The position numbers and the translations under genes are program-made. A stretch of DNA of 14,797 bases from Propionibacteriaceae bacterium (GTDB taxonomy: Bacteria > Actinomycetota > Actinomycetes > Propionibacteriales > Propionibacteriaceae). The stretch spans positions 1-14,797 of the forward strand of contig JAIRRM010000031.1 of NCBI GenBank assembly GCA_031255975.1. The letters run 5' to 3'. The notes beneath the pieces are model-generated. The model was not told the origin of the DNA. It ran no database searches and was given only the letters and a program-made list of their open reading frames with translations. Below are positions 7,423 to 14,628 of this stretch, one piece after another (positions within the stretch are counted from its first letter, which is position 1; every line of letters begins with the position of its first letter).

Positions 7423-8885
7423 CCGGACACCTCCGATCCGCGCGGAGCCCGCGTAGCGGACGCCCCGGAGAGCCGAGCCGCCGTCGGCAACAGCACTGTC
7501 TTCTCGTCCACTAGATCGACGATGATCGGAGCATCGCGTTCCTCAATAGGGGCGCGCCCCTGATGGCTGATAAGCAGCAAGACACCGATGATAAGCCAGT
7601 TCGCCAGCAGACTGGAACCACCTTGCGAGAGAAAAGGCGTAGTCAAACCGGTGAGTGGCAATAGCCGGGTGACGCCGCCAATGATCGTCATCACCTGCAA
7701 CGCCAACGCGAACGACAAGCCGGTGGCCAGCAGTTTGCCGAACCAGTCACGGGCGCTGAGCGCGGCCCGTAGCCCTCGCATCGCGATGAACACGTAAATG
7801 AAAATGACAGCCGTCAGCCCTACTACGCCCAACTCCTCGCCAAAGGCAGCCGAGATGAAGTCAGAATCCACCAGCGGAACGCGGGTGGGGCTCCCCATGC
7901 CGATACCGCGCCCTGTCAAACCACCCCACGCAAACCCGAACTGCCCCTCGATCACCTGGTAATTCTGATCCACGTCGGTAAACGGGGTGAGCCACGATTC
8001 GACGCGCACCCTCACCTTGCCGACGGTAAGGTACGCCGCCAGCGCCGCCGCGCTGAATCCGGCCATGCCCACGATGGGCCAGGCCACTTGGTCGGTGGCG
8101 ACGTACAGCATCACCACGAACAAGCCGAAGAACAGCAGTGACGCGCCGAGGTCGCTTTGGAACACCAGCACCACCAACGACACCACCCACATCACCGCAA
8201 TCGGCCCCAGGTCGCGTATTCGGGGCCAGGTAACACCCAGCAAACGACGGCCCGCCGATTGCAGCAGTTCACGGTGATCGGAAAGGTACGACGCGAACGC
8301 CAGCGTCAGCACGATCTTGGCAATCTCGGCGGGCTGAAAACTGCGTCCGAACACCTCTATCCAGATACGCGCCCCACCGGACTCCTTGCCGATCACCGGC
8401 AGCAGCGGCATCAGCAGTAACCCCAGGCCGATGAAGAACAGGATGTAGGTGTAGCGCTGCATCAGCCGATAGTCACGTAACCAACGTAGCAATGCCCCGA
8501 ACGCCGCGATAGAGACGGCGGTGTAGCTCAGTTGCAGCACCGCCGGGTTCGTGGTGGCACCGTAGTTGAGCCGATTCAGCATCGCCAATCCGAGACCGTT
8601 CAGCAGCAACACGCAGGGCAGCAGCACCGGGTCGGCGTACGGCACCAGCTTGCGTACCAAGAAGTGACTGGTCAGGCACAACGCCAGCCAGCACCCGACG
8701 GCGACCGGCCAGGTGGCGGGAAACTCCAGTTCGCGGTTGAGGTAGAACAGCAGATACGACCCCACCCCCAACGCGAAGGCGAACAGCACCAGGGCCAATT
8801 CTGTGTTACGGCGGGTGGGAATGGGCCGAGCGTCAGGGGATTCCGAAGCCTTCGCCGCGGCTTCATTCGCAGTTGCGGCTCGCAT
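7419..8885 (-). CDS. rodA: SEDS-family peptidoglycan glycosyltransferase RodA/FtsW
   Basis: This integral membrane enzyme polymerises lipid II into glycan strands during growth or septation. The 488-residue protein has a cytoplasmic N-terminal stretch of about 27 residues and roughly ten or more hydrophobic segments from about 28 to 441. Family motifs are FQPAEIAKI (183-191), QSDLGASLLFF (243-253), the loop NYQVIEGQFGFAWGG (308-322) and SDFISAAFGEELG (341-353), in which D342 aligns with the catalytic Asp of RodA. FLSQGGSS (418-425) is the conserved C-terminal motif. A cytoplasmic tail of about 45 residues follows. I start at ATG 8885, 2 nt after the pstP stop, with GGGAG about 11 nt upstream; the open frame extends to 9059 but that lies inside pstP. 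The stop overlaps the pbpA start (GTGA). Position next to pbpA favours RodA over FtsW. Confidence 0.95.
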   Translation of the reverse strand: MRAATANEAAAKASESPDARPIPTRRNTELALVLFAFALGVGSYLLFYLNRELEFPATWPVAVGCWLALCLTSHFLVRKLVPYADPVLLPCVLLLNGLGLAMLNRLNYGATTNPAVLQLSYTAVSIAAFGALLRWLRDYRLMQRYTYILFFIGLGLLLMPLLPVIGKESGGARIWIEVFGRSFQPAEIAKIVLTLAFASYLSDHRELLQSAGRRLLGVTWPRIRDLGPIAVMWVVSLVVLVFQSDLGASLLFFGLFVVMLYVATDQVAWPIVGMAGFSAAALAAYLTVGKVRVRVESWLTPFTDVDQNYQVIEGQFGFAWGGLTGRGIGMGSPTRVPLVDSDFISAAFGEELGVVGLTAVIFIYVFIAMRGLRAALSARDWFGKLLATGLSFALALQVMTIIGGVTRLLPLTGLTTPFLSQGGSSLLANWLIIGVLLLISHQGRAPIEERDAPIIVDLVDEKTVLLPTAARLSGASATRAPRGSEVSG

Positions 8886-8887
8886 GA

Positions 8888-10339
8888 TTAGGGGCACTCC
8901 CAGTTGCCGGGCTGCGACGGCGCGGAGGTCGGCGTGGGACGCTGCTGCGGCGTGGTGGTCGCTGTAGTCGGGGAAGACGGCGTACTCGGCGGAAGCGAGG
9001 TGGTACCCGATGTCGGCTGGGAGGTCGGCGGCGCGGACTGTTCCCGCTGGGCGACGCAATACTCCGCCAGCGAGCGCAGTTCATCCATGGTCTGCTGCGC
9101 CCCCTCCAGGGTGTCGGACTGCAACCGGAACGCGCGCACCTGGTCGGCGTAGTAGCTGGGAAGATCGACCAGTTTTACGTCGCTCCACTCCACAACCCGC
9201 GCCAGCGGGATGCCGAATAACTCATCCGGCACCCCTTGATAGATCGCCACGGTTTGCTCGTCAGGGCCGAGATAGAACCGCTCTTGCAGGTAACGCTGCA
9301 CCGCGAACAGCACCCCGCCGATGATGGCTGCCAGAATCAGAATTACCGCGATGAGCAGCCCGCGACCGCCGCGCCGTGGCTCGGCGGCGTGCGCGCTGGC
9401 CGTCACTTCGGCGATGAACTCCGGCGGTTCATCGGCGTCCGTACCGCTCGTATCTTTGTTGTCGGCCACCCCGACCGGACGTTGGGTGATGACGGTGGGA
9501 GTGTCGTCGTCGTTGATGCCGCTCTGGGGCACCACCGGCACTTCGAGCGTCTTGGCGGCACCCAGCAGCTTGCCGGGCAGTGCGTCCAGCGCATCGTCTG
9601 GCTCCACCACCTCGGTGACGATAAATGTCACGTTGTCCGGTGCCCCGGCGTCGCGGGCGGCTTTGGTGAGTTTGTTGCACGCCTTGGCCAGATCGGGGGT
9701 GCCCAGCAGCCGTCGCAGGTCGTCGTCTTCCACCTGGCCGCAGAGCCCATCAGAACAGAGCAGCAACCGGTCGCCGAGTTCCACGTCCAGCGTGAAAAAC
9801 TCCGGGCGGAACTCCTCGTGTCCGTTGACGATACGGGTCACCAACGAACGGTTTGGGTGTGCCTCGGCCTCCGCCTCGGTGAGTTTGCCGCTATCGACCA
9901 TCTGCTGTACCCAGGAGTGGTCGCGGGTAAGACGCCGCAGCACGCCCCCACGCAACAGATAGACCCGAGAATCGCCGATGTGCTCAAACCCCAACTGGGT
10001 GCCGTTGAACACCGCCGCATCGACGGTGGTACCCATGCCCTCCCATTTCGAGTTCCATGACGTCAATGCCCGTAGTTGGTTATTCGCCGCGGCCACCGCG
10101 CCTCGCAAAGCTATCATCCGGTCGGTGATGGTGAGTTGCGCCTTATCGGGCTGGGCCGCGTCCATTGCGGCGATGCGTTTGATGGCCACAGTGGAGGCCA
10201 CATCGCCTGCCGCCGCGCCGCCCATGCCGTCCGCCACCGCCAGCACGGTGCCGGAAACATACCCGGAATCCTGGTTGCTGTGCCGCACCAGCCCCACTTC
10301 GGAGTGCGCGACACTGCGCAGTGAGAACGCCATGCTCAC
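8888..10339 (-). CDS. pstP: PP2C-family Ser/Thr phosphatase PstP (Stp1)
   Basis: PstP removes phosphates from PknB and its targets, opposing the kinase at the membrane. The 483-residue protein has an N-terminal PP2C domain (about 5-242) with the metal-binding motifs RHSNQD (19-24), VADGMGG (35-41), GDSR (122-125), SDG (196-198) and APDNVT (233-238). After an acidic linker there is one membrane helix (about 327-347), then an extracellular domain of about 100 residues and a Ser/Thr/Pro-rich tail ending in NWECP. The architecture matches mycobacterial PstP, though the low-complexity tail is long. GTG 10339 overlaps the fhaB stop as GTGA; an alternative ATG two codons later (10333) would also work. 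rodA begins 2 nt after the stop. Co-transcription of phosphatase, FHA readers and wall enzymes is the classic arrangement. Confidence 0.95.
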   Translation of the reverse strand: MSMAFSLRSVAHSEVGLVRHSNQDSGYVSGTVLAVADGMGGAAAGDVASTVAIKRIAAMDAAQPDKAQLTITDRMIALRGAVAAANNQLRALTSWNSKWEGMGTTVDAAVFNGTQLGFEHIGDSRVYLLRGGVLRRLTRDHSWVQQMVDSGKLTEAEAEAHPNRSLVTRIVNGHEEFRPEFFTLDVELGDRLLLCSDGLCGQVEDDDLRRLLGTPDLAKACNKLTKAARDAGAPDNVTFIVTEVVEPDDALDALPGKLLGAAKTLEVPVVPQSGINDDDTPTVITQRPVGVADNKDTSGTDADEPPEFIAEVTASAHAAEPRRGGRGLLIAVILILAAIIGGVLFAVQRYLQERFYLGPDEQTVAIYQGVPDELFGIPLARVVEWSDVKLVDLPSYYADQVRAFRLQSDTLEGAQQTMDELRSLAEYCVAQREQSAPPTSQPTSGTTSLPPSTPSSPTTATTTPQQRPTPTSAPSQPGNWECP

Positions 10340-10785
10340 GCCTCCAACTTCAGTTGCGAACGACCGATACGAATGATGTCACGGCTATCCACCCTGGTGG
10401 GAGCGTCGATGCGCACACCGTTGACGAAAGTGCCGTTGGTGGAGCCGAGGTCTTCCACCACCCAGCCCCGCGCGTCGGAGAACAGTTTCGCATGATGGTT
10501 AGAGGCGAAATCGTCGGTTATGTCGAGGGTCGCGTCTGCGGCACGTCCAACTACGATCTCGCCCAGCAGCGGCACCGCGTCGCCGCTGCCCTTACCGGCG
10601 ATGACCACCAGACGGCCCACATCGCGCGGCGCTTCGCCACGGCGCTTCGGGTTCGGCTGCGGCGCGGCATCCAACCGCCCGACACCACTTAGATCGGAAC
10701 GGATCACCCCAGCCACCACGGCGATGAACAACCACAGCAGACCAAGAAATGCCACTTTGACTACGGCAAATACCAGAGTACCCAC
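10336..10785 (-). CDS. fhaB: FHA-domain protein FhaB (FipA-like)
   Basis: FhaB has a single N-terminal membrane helix and a cytoplasmic FHA domain that binds phosphothreonine peptides, linking PknB signalling to division and wall synthesis. The predicted protein is 149 residues, similar to mycobacterial FhaB. A hydrophobic helix (about residues 3-25) comes first, then a polar linker, and an FHA domain at about 65-149 with VVGRAADATLDI, the S-x-x-H motif in ASNHHAKL, and GSTNGTFVNG. All phosphopeptide-contacting residues expected of the family are present. The start is GTG 10785, with GGAGAG just upstream and a 1-nt gap after the fhaA stop; the open frame continues further back but overlaps fhaA. 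The stop overlaps the pstP start by GTGA. Confidence 0.94.
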   Translation of the reverse strand: MGTLVFAVVKVAFLGLLWLFIAVVAGVIRSDLSGVGRLDAAPQPNPKRRGEAPRDVGRLVVIAGKGSGDAVPLLGEIVVGRAADATLDITDDFASNHHAKLFSDARGWVVEDLGSTNGTFVNGVRIDAPTRVDSRDIIRIGRSQLKLEA

Positions 10786-10786
10786 G

Positions 10787-11515
10787 TCACTCTCCAATCG
10801 GAGCGTGAACCAGCATTCGGGTCGAGCCGATCTCAATGCGCGAGCCGGAGCCCAACTCGGTTTCCAGCACCTGCTCGCCATTGACGGTGATGCCGTTCGC
10901 CGAACCGAGATCGACAATCTTAAGCCGCAGTTGGCCAGGGTCGCCGGAGACCTCGATACGGGCGTGCATCCGGGAGATGCCGGGGTCGGAGATGCGCAGA
11001 TCGGCCTCGGAGCCGCGTCCGATGGTGAGGCCCGGCGGCAGCAGCGGATGGCGCACCCCGTTCACCTCCAACACCAGTGGGGCGCGCTGGATACGGCCAC
11101 TCGGGGTGTCGTCATCCGCGGCGGCGGGTACGGTGTTATCCACCACCCCGGCGACCACCTGACACTCCAATGTGAAGGTGCCCGCCCGCAGCGTCTCGTC
11201 CAACAGATAGGTGATGGCCAGGGTGCCGTTGAACACGTAGCCGCGCTCGGCGGCGTGCTCCCGCAGCGTGGGAATGATCTGGCCGTTGAGGGTACGCGAA
11301 TAGGGCGCGAGACGTTCGTAGTCACGTTGCGCGAGACGCACCGTGTAATCGTTGGGGGCCAGACGACGCTCCGACGACAGCGCCTTCGCGCGCGTGTCCA
11401 TCTCTTTTATCATGGCGTTGGCGATCTCCAACGGCATTACGTCGCCGGGAAACGCGGTGAACATCTTGTTCACCACACCCTCAAGACGGCGCTCCAACCT
11501 GTCGAAGAAGCCCAT
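10787..11515 (-). CDS. fhaA: FHA-domain protein FhaA with DUF3662
   Basis: FhaA is a cytoplasmic phosphothreonine reader; in mycobacteria it binds phosphorylated MviN and modulates peptidoglycan synthesis. The 242-residue protein begins MGFFDRLERRLEGVVNKMF and carries a DUF3662 domain (about 1-115), then a short linker and an FHA domain (about 150-240) with LTIGRGSEADLRI, ISRMHARI and GSANGITVNG. Mycobacterial FhaA is over 500 residues because of a long low-complexity linker; here the linker is only about 35 residues. ATG 11515 has AGGAGG 4 nt upstream, which is strong support. It is the first gene of the leftward cluster. TTGACA on the minus strand (11580-11585) and TAGACT near 11551-11556 lie upstream, but their spacing (24 nt) is too wide to call a promoter with assurance. 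Confidence 0.94.
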   Translation of the reverse strand: MGFFDRLERRLEGVVNKMFTAFPGDVMPLEIANAMIKEMDTRAKALSSERRLAPNDYTVRLAQRDYERLAPYSRTLNGQIIPTLREHAAERGYVFNGTLAITYLLDETLRAGTFTLECQVVAGVVDNTVPAAADDDTPSGRIQRAPLVLEVNGVRHPLLPPGLTIGRGSEADLRISDPGISRMHARIEVSGDPGQLRLKIVDLGSANGITVNGEQVLETELGSGSRIEIGSTRMLVHAPIGE

Positions 11516-11736
11516 ACACCCTCCTCGCTCCACCTGGCCATACTCCGCCAGTCTAGCCGCCACGGCTCGTCTTGGCTCATGTCAAATTGTCCGCGTGGGG
11601 TGCGCCTCATTGGAAATCCCCGGCCAGGCGAACTACTCGGTTGGCTTGGCGCGGTGACTATGGTGCCGCCTGCCGCCTGCCGCCACGGATGGCAGCTACG
11701 GTAGAGCAGTCGCAGGCCGGGCTGCCGGTGGTTCCG

Positions 11737-11769
11737 GTGGTAATCGCGGAGGTGGGCTCCAGCTACCGC
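11737..11769 (+). repeat. Direct repeat, copy 1 (77-nt period)
   Basis: This 33-nt stretch matches 11814-11846 at 28 of 33 positions by eye, with GGTGGGCTCCA fully shared. Similarity continues weakly upstream (GTTCC in both). In this copy GGTGGG can pair with CCCACC at 11773-11778, and CGCGG with CCGCG, giving alternative stems. Confidence 0.6.
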
Positions 11770-11813
11770 GAACCCACCGGGCGGAACACCGCGTCACCGT
11801 CACCGCAGTTCCT

Positions 11814-11846
11814 GTGGTATTCGCGAGGGTGGGCTCCACCCACCGC
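11814..11846 (+). repeat. Direct repeat, copy 2, with a tight hairpin
   Basis: This is the second copy of the 33-nt repeat. Here GGGTGG (11827-11832), loop GCT and CCACCC (11836-11841) form a perfect 6-bp GC-rich stem. The hairpin lies about 145 nt before the phosphatidyltransferase start and has no T-run, so it could be a leader structure, a protein site or a decayed repeat. Confidence 0.55.
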
Positions 11847-11933
11847 CTTTCAGACGGTGTATTCGTCGTTACGCTTGACCGGCTAACCACCTAGCTACGA
11901 AACCCACAGGGGCTTGATCGCATGGCCCAGTGG

Positions 11934-11939
11934 TAGCCT
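11934..11939 (+). promoter_or_regulatory. Candidate -10 box of the phosphatidyltransferase gene
   Basis: TAGCCT fits TANNNT and lies 48 nt before the GTG start. The best -35, TTGATC at 11914-11919, is only 14 nt away, which is short, so this is a weak call. Confidence 0.25.
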
Positions 11940-11987
11940 GAATCCAGTCAACGGCTTATCGGTCAGGTAACCACTTAGGAGCTACCA

Positions 11988-12626
11988 GTGGCAAACGCGA
12001 TCACCGTAATACGGGTTCTCGCACTTTTCGGCGTGCTCGGCATCATGTATTTCGGCAGTGCCGCCGCCGCGCAATGGTGTGGCGTTTACATCGCCGTCAT
12101 CATCCTCGCCGACGCGCTGGATGGCTGGGTGGCCCGGAGACGTAACGAGGTGAACCAGTTCGGTGCCATCTTCGACATCGTGGGCGACCGCGTGGTGGAG
12201 AACGTGCTCTGGGTGGTGTTCGCCGACCTCGACCTGGTACCGATCTGGGTGCCACTACTGGTGCTGACACGCGGCTTCGTGGTAGACGGGCTGCGTTCGT
12301 CTGGCTACTCCGAAGGGATGACCCCATTCGGCGAGAACTCCATCATGCGCTCGGCGTTCACCAAGTGGCTCACCGGCGGACGTTTCATGCGGGCCTTCTT
12401 CGGTACCACGAAAGCCGCCGGGTTTGTGTTCCTGGCGACACTGTGGGCGGCGCGAGTGCCGCATGAAGGACGGCTGTTCGCCGACTGGTTCGCCGAAAGC
12501 CAACTGGTGTTGATCGTGGGCTGGGGCCTGGTGTGGTTGGCTGTGGTGCTCACCGTGGTGCGTGCCATCCCGGTGATCGTCGATTCCACGTCCTATCTGA
12601 AGGCTAAAAACGTCGCCGAGGTGTGA
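11988..12626 (+). CDS. CDP-alcohol phosphatidyltransferase family protein (PgsA-like)
   Basis: Enzymes of this family transfer a phosphatidyl group from CDP-diacylglycerol to a small alcohol, making phospholipids in the membrane. The 212-residue protein has the diagnostic motif D42-x2-D45-G46-x2-A49-R50-x8-G59-x3-D63-x3-D67 in full. About six hydrophobic segments are visible (roughly 5-23, 29-45, 75-93, 135-155 and a pair at 170-195). The acceptor is not fixed by sequence: phosphatidylglycerophosphate synthase is the commonest choice, but inositol-phosphate or other acceptors are possible. The start is GTG 11988 with AGGAG 6 nt upstream. It is divergent from fhaA and stands alone; a small hairpin and T-run follow the stop. 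The family is certain, the gene symbol is not. Confidence 0.88.
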   Translation: MANAITVIRVLALFGVLGIMYFGSAAAAQWCGVYIAVIILADALDGWVARRRNEVNQFGAIFDIVGDRVVENVLWVVFADLDLVPIWVPLLVLTRGFVVDGLRSSGYSEGMTPFGENSIMRSAFTKWLTGGRFMRAFFGTTKAAGFVFLATLWAARVPHEGRLFADWFAESQLVLIVGWGLVWLAVVLTVVRAIPVIVDSTSYLKAKNVAEV

Positions 12627-12636
12627 CCGAGCACCA

Positions 12637-12656
12637 GCCGTGTCTGACGGCCTTTT
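12637..12656 (+). terminator. Short hairpin with T-run after the phosphatidyltransferase gene
   Basis: GCCGT (12637-12641), loop GTCTG, ACGGC (12647-12651), then CTTTT. It begins 11 nt after the stop codon. The stem is only 5 bp, so termination would be modest. Confidence 0.45.
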
Positions 12657-12847
12657 CGCTCCCCACATGTGAAGTGGTTGACGGCCTTGGTCATGACCGG
12701 TTGGGCTTGTCGGCTATCCGCACCGGTTACGGCGGCCAGAAAAATGAGTCGCGCCTTCCCCGCGCGGGGTGGTCACCAGTTCCCCCACGCCGGTAGAGGA
12801 GCGCCGCCGTCTTCGCTGGGACGGTAACCGAACTCATCACCAGCTAT

Positions 12848-12863
12848 CCATCGCCAACGATGG
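12848..12863 (-). terminator. Hairpin downstream of the YbaK-like gene
   Basis: CCATCG, loop CCAA and CGATGG make a perfect 6-bp stem 20 nt beyond the YbaK-like stop on the minus strand. No T-run follows. The gap between the two convergent genes (12627-12882) also holds the GC palindrome CCCCGCGCGGGG at 12758-12769. Confidence 0.35.
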
Positions 12864-12882
12864 TGCCACCCAGGCTCATCCG

Positions 12883-13428
12883 CTACTCAATCGGGTTGGT
12901 GAGCCCCTCGACCAAGCGGACATTCGGCAGTTTCAGCAGATCGGCGCCGGAAAGCACCAGCTTTGACGAACGGATTCCGGAACCCATGATGAGCGTTTCG
13001 GCGGCGGCGGTCGGCTCGTCCAACCACACCGGCCAATCTGCGGGCAGGCCGACCGGCGTGATGGCACCGTACTCCATGCCAGAGACCTCCACGGCGTAAT
13101 CCATCGGGGCGAATGAGGCTTTACGTACGTCTAAAGTGCGTTTGACAACGTTGTTCACATCAATACGGCGATGGAAAAGGGTGAGGCAACATACCTGACG
13201 CTGTTCGCCGGAGCGCAGCCCGGTGAGCATCACGGCGTTGCACATCATCTCCGCAGGCAGGCCGGTGGCCGCCATCAGTGCGGCGGTGTCGGACAGCGTC
13301 GGGTCAATGATGAACACCTGGGCATCGGGAAGATGCGTTTCGATAACCGCGAGCACTGGCGGTGCCAACAGTTCCGGGTGGTCGATGGCGGGTAGTAGGT
13401 CGAGCGACTCGTACATGCCGTACACCAT
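12883..13428 (-). CDS. YbaK/EbsC-family aminoacyl-tRNA deacylase-like protein
   Basis: YbaK-domain proteins hydrolyse mischarged tRNAs (for example Cys-tRNA-Pro or Ala-tRNA-Pro) in trans. The 181-residue protein has the family's central region: VVKRTLDVRKASFA with the conserved lysine, then MEYGAITPVGLP, a WPVWLDE segment, and the GSGIRSSKLVLSGADLL C-terminal motif. A leader of about 30 residues precedes the fold. The start is open to doubt: ATG 13428 is the outermost, but neither it nor ATG 13416 has a Shine-Dalgarno. TATGGT at 13424-13429 lies 7 nt before ATG 13416, so a leaderless transcript beginning there would give 177 residues. It is convergent with the phosphatidyltransferase and followed on the same strand, upstream, by the quinone oxidoreductase gene 162 nt away. 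Specificity for a particular tRNA cannot be told. Confidence 0.85.
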   Translation of the reverse strand: MVYGMYESLDLLPAIDHPELLAPPVLAVIETHLPDAQVFIIDPTLSDTAALMAATGLPAEMMCNAVMLTGLRSGEQRQVCCLTLFHRRIDVNNVVKRTLDVRKASFAPMDYAVEVSGMEYGAITPVGLPADWPVWLDEPTAAAETLIMGSGIRSSKLVLSGADLLKLPNVRLVEGLTNPIE

Positions 13429-13429
13429 A
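13424..13429 (-). promoter_or_regulatory. Candidate -10 box for a leaderless YbaK-like transcript
   Basis: TATGGT on the minus strand fits TANNNT, 7 nt before the ATG at 13416. No clear -35 is visible, so this rests on the -10 and the lack of a Shine-Dalgarno. Confidence 0.3.
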
Positions 13430-13570
13430 GCCGTATCGGCAGCGGCGCGGGGGCTGTCTTATGACGACACAACCCCCTAACTCGGCGTGCGGCATGGGTA
13501 GGCGGTAGACGGCACACGGCGAAAGCCGAGGCACGGCGGCACCTGGGGGGACGCGACACCTCACATACCC

Positions 13571-13584
13571 CCATGGCGGCATGG
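13571..13584 (-). terminator. Small hairpin after the quinone oxidoreductase gene
   Basis: CCATG, a 4-nt loop and CATGG form a 5-bp stem 7 nt past the stop codon. There is no T-run. A second small stem, CGGC-GAAA-GCCG with a GNRA-type loop, lies at 13517-13528 in the same gap. Confidence 0.25.
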
Positions 13585-13590
13585 CAATGT

Positions 13591-14562
13591 TCAGACGACG
13601 AGAATTATCTTGCCGATGTTGTCGCCACTCATCAGTTGCTCGTGGGCGAGACGGGCGTCCCGCATGGCAAAACGGGTCTCGGGGGCGAGCTTGATACGTC
13701 CGTCCGCGATCATCGGCCACACCTTCGCCGCCGTGGCTTGAGTGATGGAAACCTTCTGCGCCACCGGACGTTGCCGAATTGACGTGGCCCACACTGACGC
13801 GCGTTTGCCCAGCATCTTGGCGATGTTGATTTCGCCTTTGGTGCCCTGCTGCATCCCGATGATGACCAGGCGTCCGTCTGGCGCAAGCACGTCGATGTTA
13901 GATTCCAGATAACCCGCACCGAGCAGGTCGAGGATCACGTCAGCGCCGTGGTCGTTGGTGGCGACACGCAGCGCATCCCACCATTCATCGTGGTAATCGA
14001 TAGCGATGTCGGCACCCAGCCCTTTGCAGTACGCCAGCTTCTCGGCGGAACCCGCCGTGGTGGCGACGGTGCAGCCGAGTGCTTTGCCGTACTGGATGGC
14101 AAAACTTCCGATACCACCGGCCCCGCCATGCGCCAGAAACACGTCGCCAGCTTTGAGGCCCACCATATCCATGTTAGAAACGACCGTCGCCGCCACCTCG
14201 ATGACGGCCGCCGCGCTCACCAGATCAACGCCGGGAGGCGGCGGAACCGCCTGCCCCGCTGGGCAAACCACATACTCCGCGTAACCGCCACCGCCGAGCA
14301 TGGCCACCACCTTGTCGCCGACGCTGTGCGTGGTGACACCCTCGCCCAGTTTGTCAATCGTGCCCGAAACTTCGAGCCCGATGACATCGGAGATGCCGGG
14401 AGGCGGCGGATAGTTTCCGGTACGCTGCAGCATGTCAGCCCGGTTGACGCCCGCCGCAACGACTTTGATGCGCACTTCGCCCGGTGCGGGTTCGGGGGTA
14501 GGCACCTCGGCCCACGTCAGATTCTCAGGGCCACCAGGTCTCAGGCAAGTAATTGCGTACAT
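13591..14562 (-). CDS. NAD(P)H quinone oxidoreductase, zinc-less MDR (PIG3/zeta-crystallin type)
   Basis: This is a cytoplasmic medium-chain dehydrogenase/reductase family enzyme that reduces quinones or other electrophiles with NADPH. The 323-residue protein is the usual size for the class. The N-terminal catalytic fold includes GVNRADMLQRTGNYPPPPG (38-56), which is the PIG3-type quinone reductase signature, and IGLEVSG (61-67). The Rossmann domain has AHGGAGGIGSFAIQ (144-157) and GADVILDLLG further on. Cysteine and histidine zinc ligands of alcohol dehydrogenases are missing, as expected for the zinc-less branch. ATG 14562 is favoured: TAAGCT lies 6 nt upstream and there is no Shine-Dalgarno, suggesting a leaderless transcript. 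The substrate is not predictable. It is transcribed toward the YbaK-like gene, and a palindrome-bearing tandem array starts about 70 nt upstream. Confidence 0.92.
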   Translation of the reverse strand: MYAITCLRPGGPENLTWAEVPTPEPAPGEVRIKVVAAGVNRADMLQRTGNYPPPPGISDVIGLEVSGTIDKLGEGVTTHSVGDKVVAMLGGGGYAEYVVCPAGQAVPPPPGVDLVSAAAVIEVAATVVSNMDMVGLKAGDVFLAHGGAGGIGSFAIQYGKALGCTVATTAGSAEKLAYCKGLGADIAIDYHDEWWDALRVATNDHGADVILDLLGAGYLESNIDVLAPDGRLVIIGMQQGTKGEINIAKMLGKRASVWATSIRQRPVAQKVSITQATAAKVWPMIADGRIKLAPETRFAMRDARLAHEQLMSGDNIGKIILVV

Positions 14563-14568
14563 ACGTTC

Positions 14569-14574
14569 AGCTTA
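14569..14574 (-). promoter_or_regulatory. Candidate -10 box of the quinone oxidoreductase gene (leaderless)
   Basis: TAAGCT on the minus strand fits TANNNT and is 6 nt from the ATG at 14562. The nearest -35-like sequence (GCTGAC, 16 nt further) is poor. Confidence 0.4.
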
Positions 14575-14628
14575 GCCAGCAGACGCAATCGTCAGCGGGA
14601 TTCGAGGGGGCTCAATCAAACACCCACC

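Larger units (their letters stand above)
11516..11987. other. Divergent intergenic region between fhaA and the phosphatidyltransferase
   Basis: This 472-nt gap lies between divergent genes, so it must carry both promoters. The short open frames across it have no recognisable domain or ribosome-binding site and I do not call them. I looked for a tRNA-like T-arm, since mycobacteria have a tRNA near here, and saw none. It holds a diverged direct repeat (11737-11769 and 11814-11846), hairpins within it, and a second partial repeat (11871-11898 and 11951-11985). Confidence 0.6.

Noticed and set aside
11551..11585. TTGACA and TAGACT as a promoter for the fhaA cluster
   Set aside because: Each box is good alone but they are 24 nt apart, outside the range for a sigma-70 type promoter; noted in the fhaA entry only.
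11572..11886. Plus-strand frame of 104 codons in the divergent gap
   Set aside because: No ribosome-binding site, no hydrophobic or domain pattern, and it runs through the repeats and hairpins.
11516..11987. A possible tRNA gene, since a tRNA lies near fhaA in mycobacteria
   Set aside because: I found no GGTTCRANNCC T-arm with a matching acceptor stem on either strand.
12769..12966. Plus-strand frame of 65 codons between the phosphatidyltransferase and YbaK-like genes
   Set aside because: It overlaps the 3' end of the YbaK-like gene, lacks a ribosome-binding site and crosses a hairpin.
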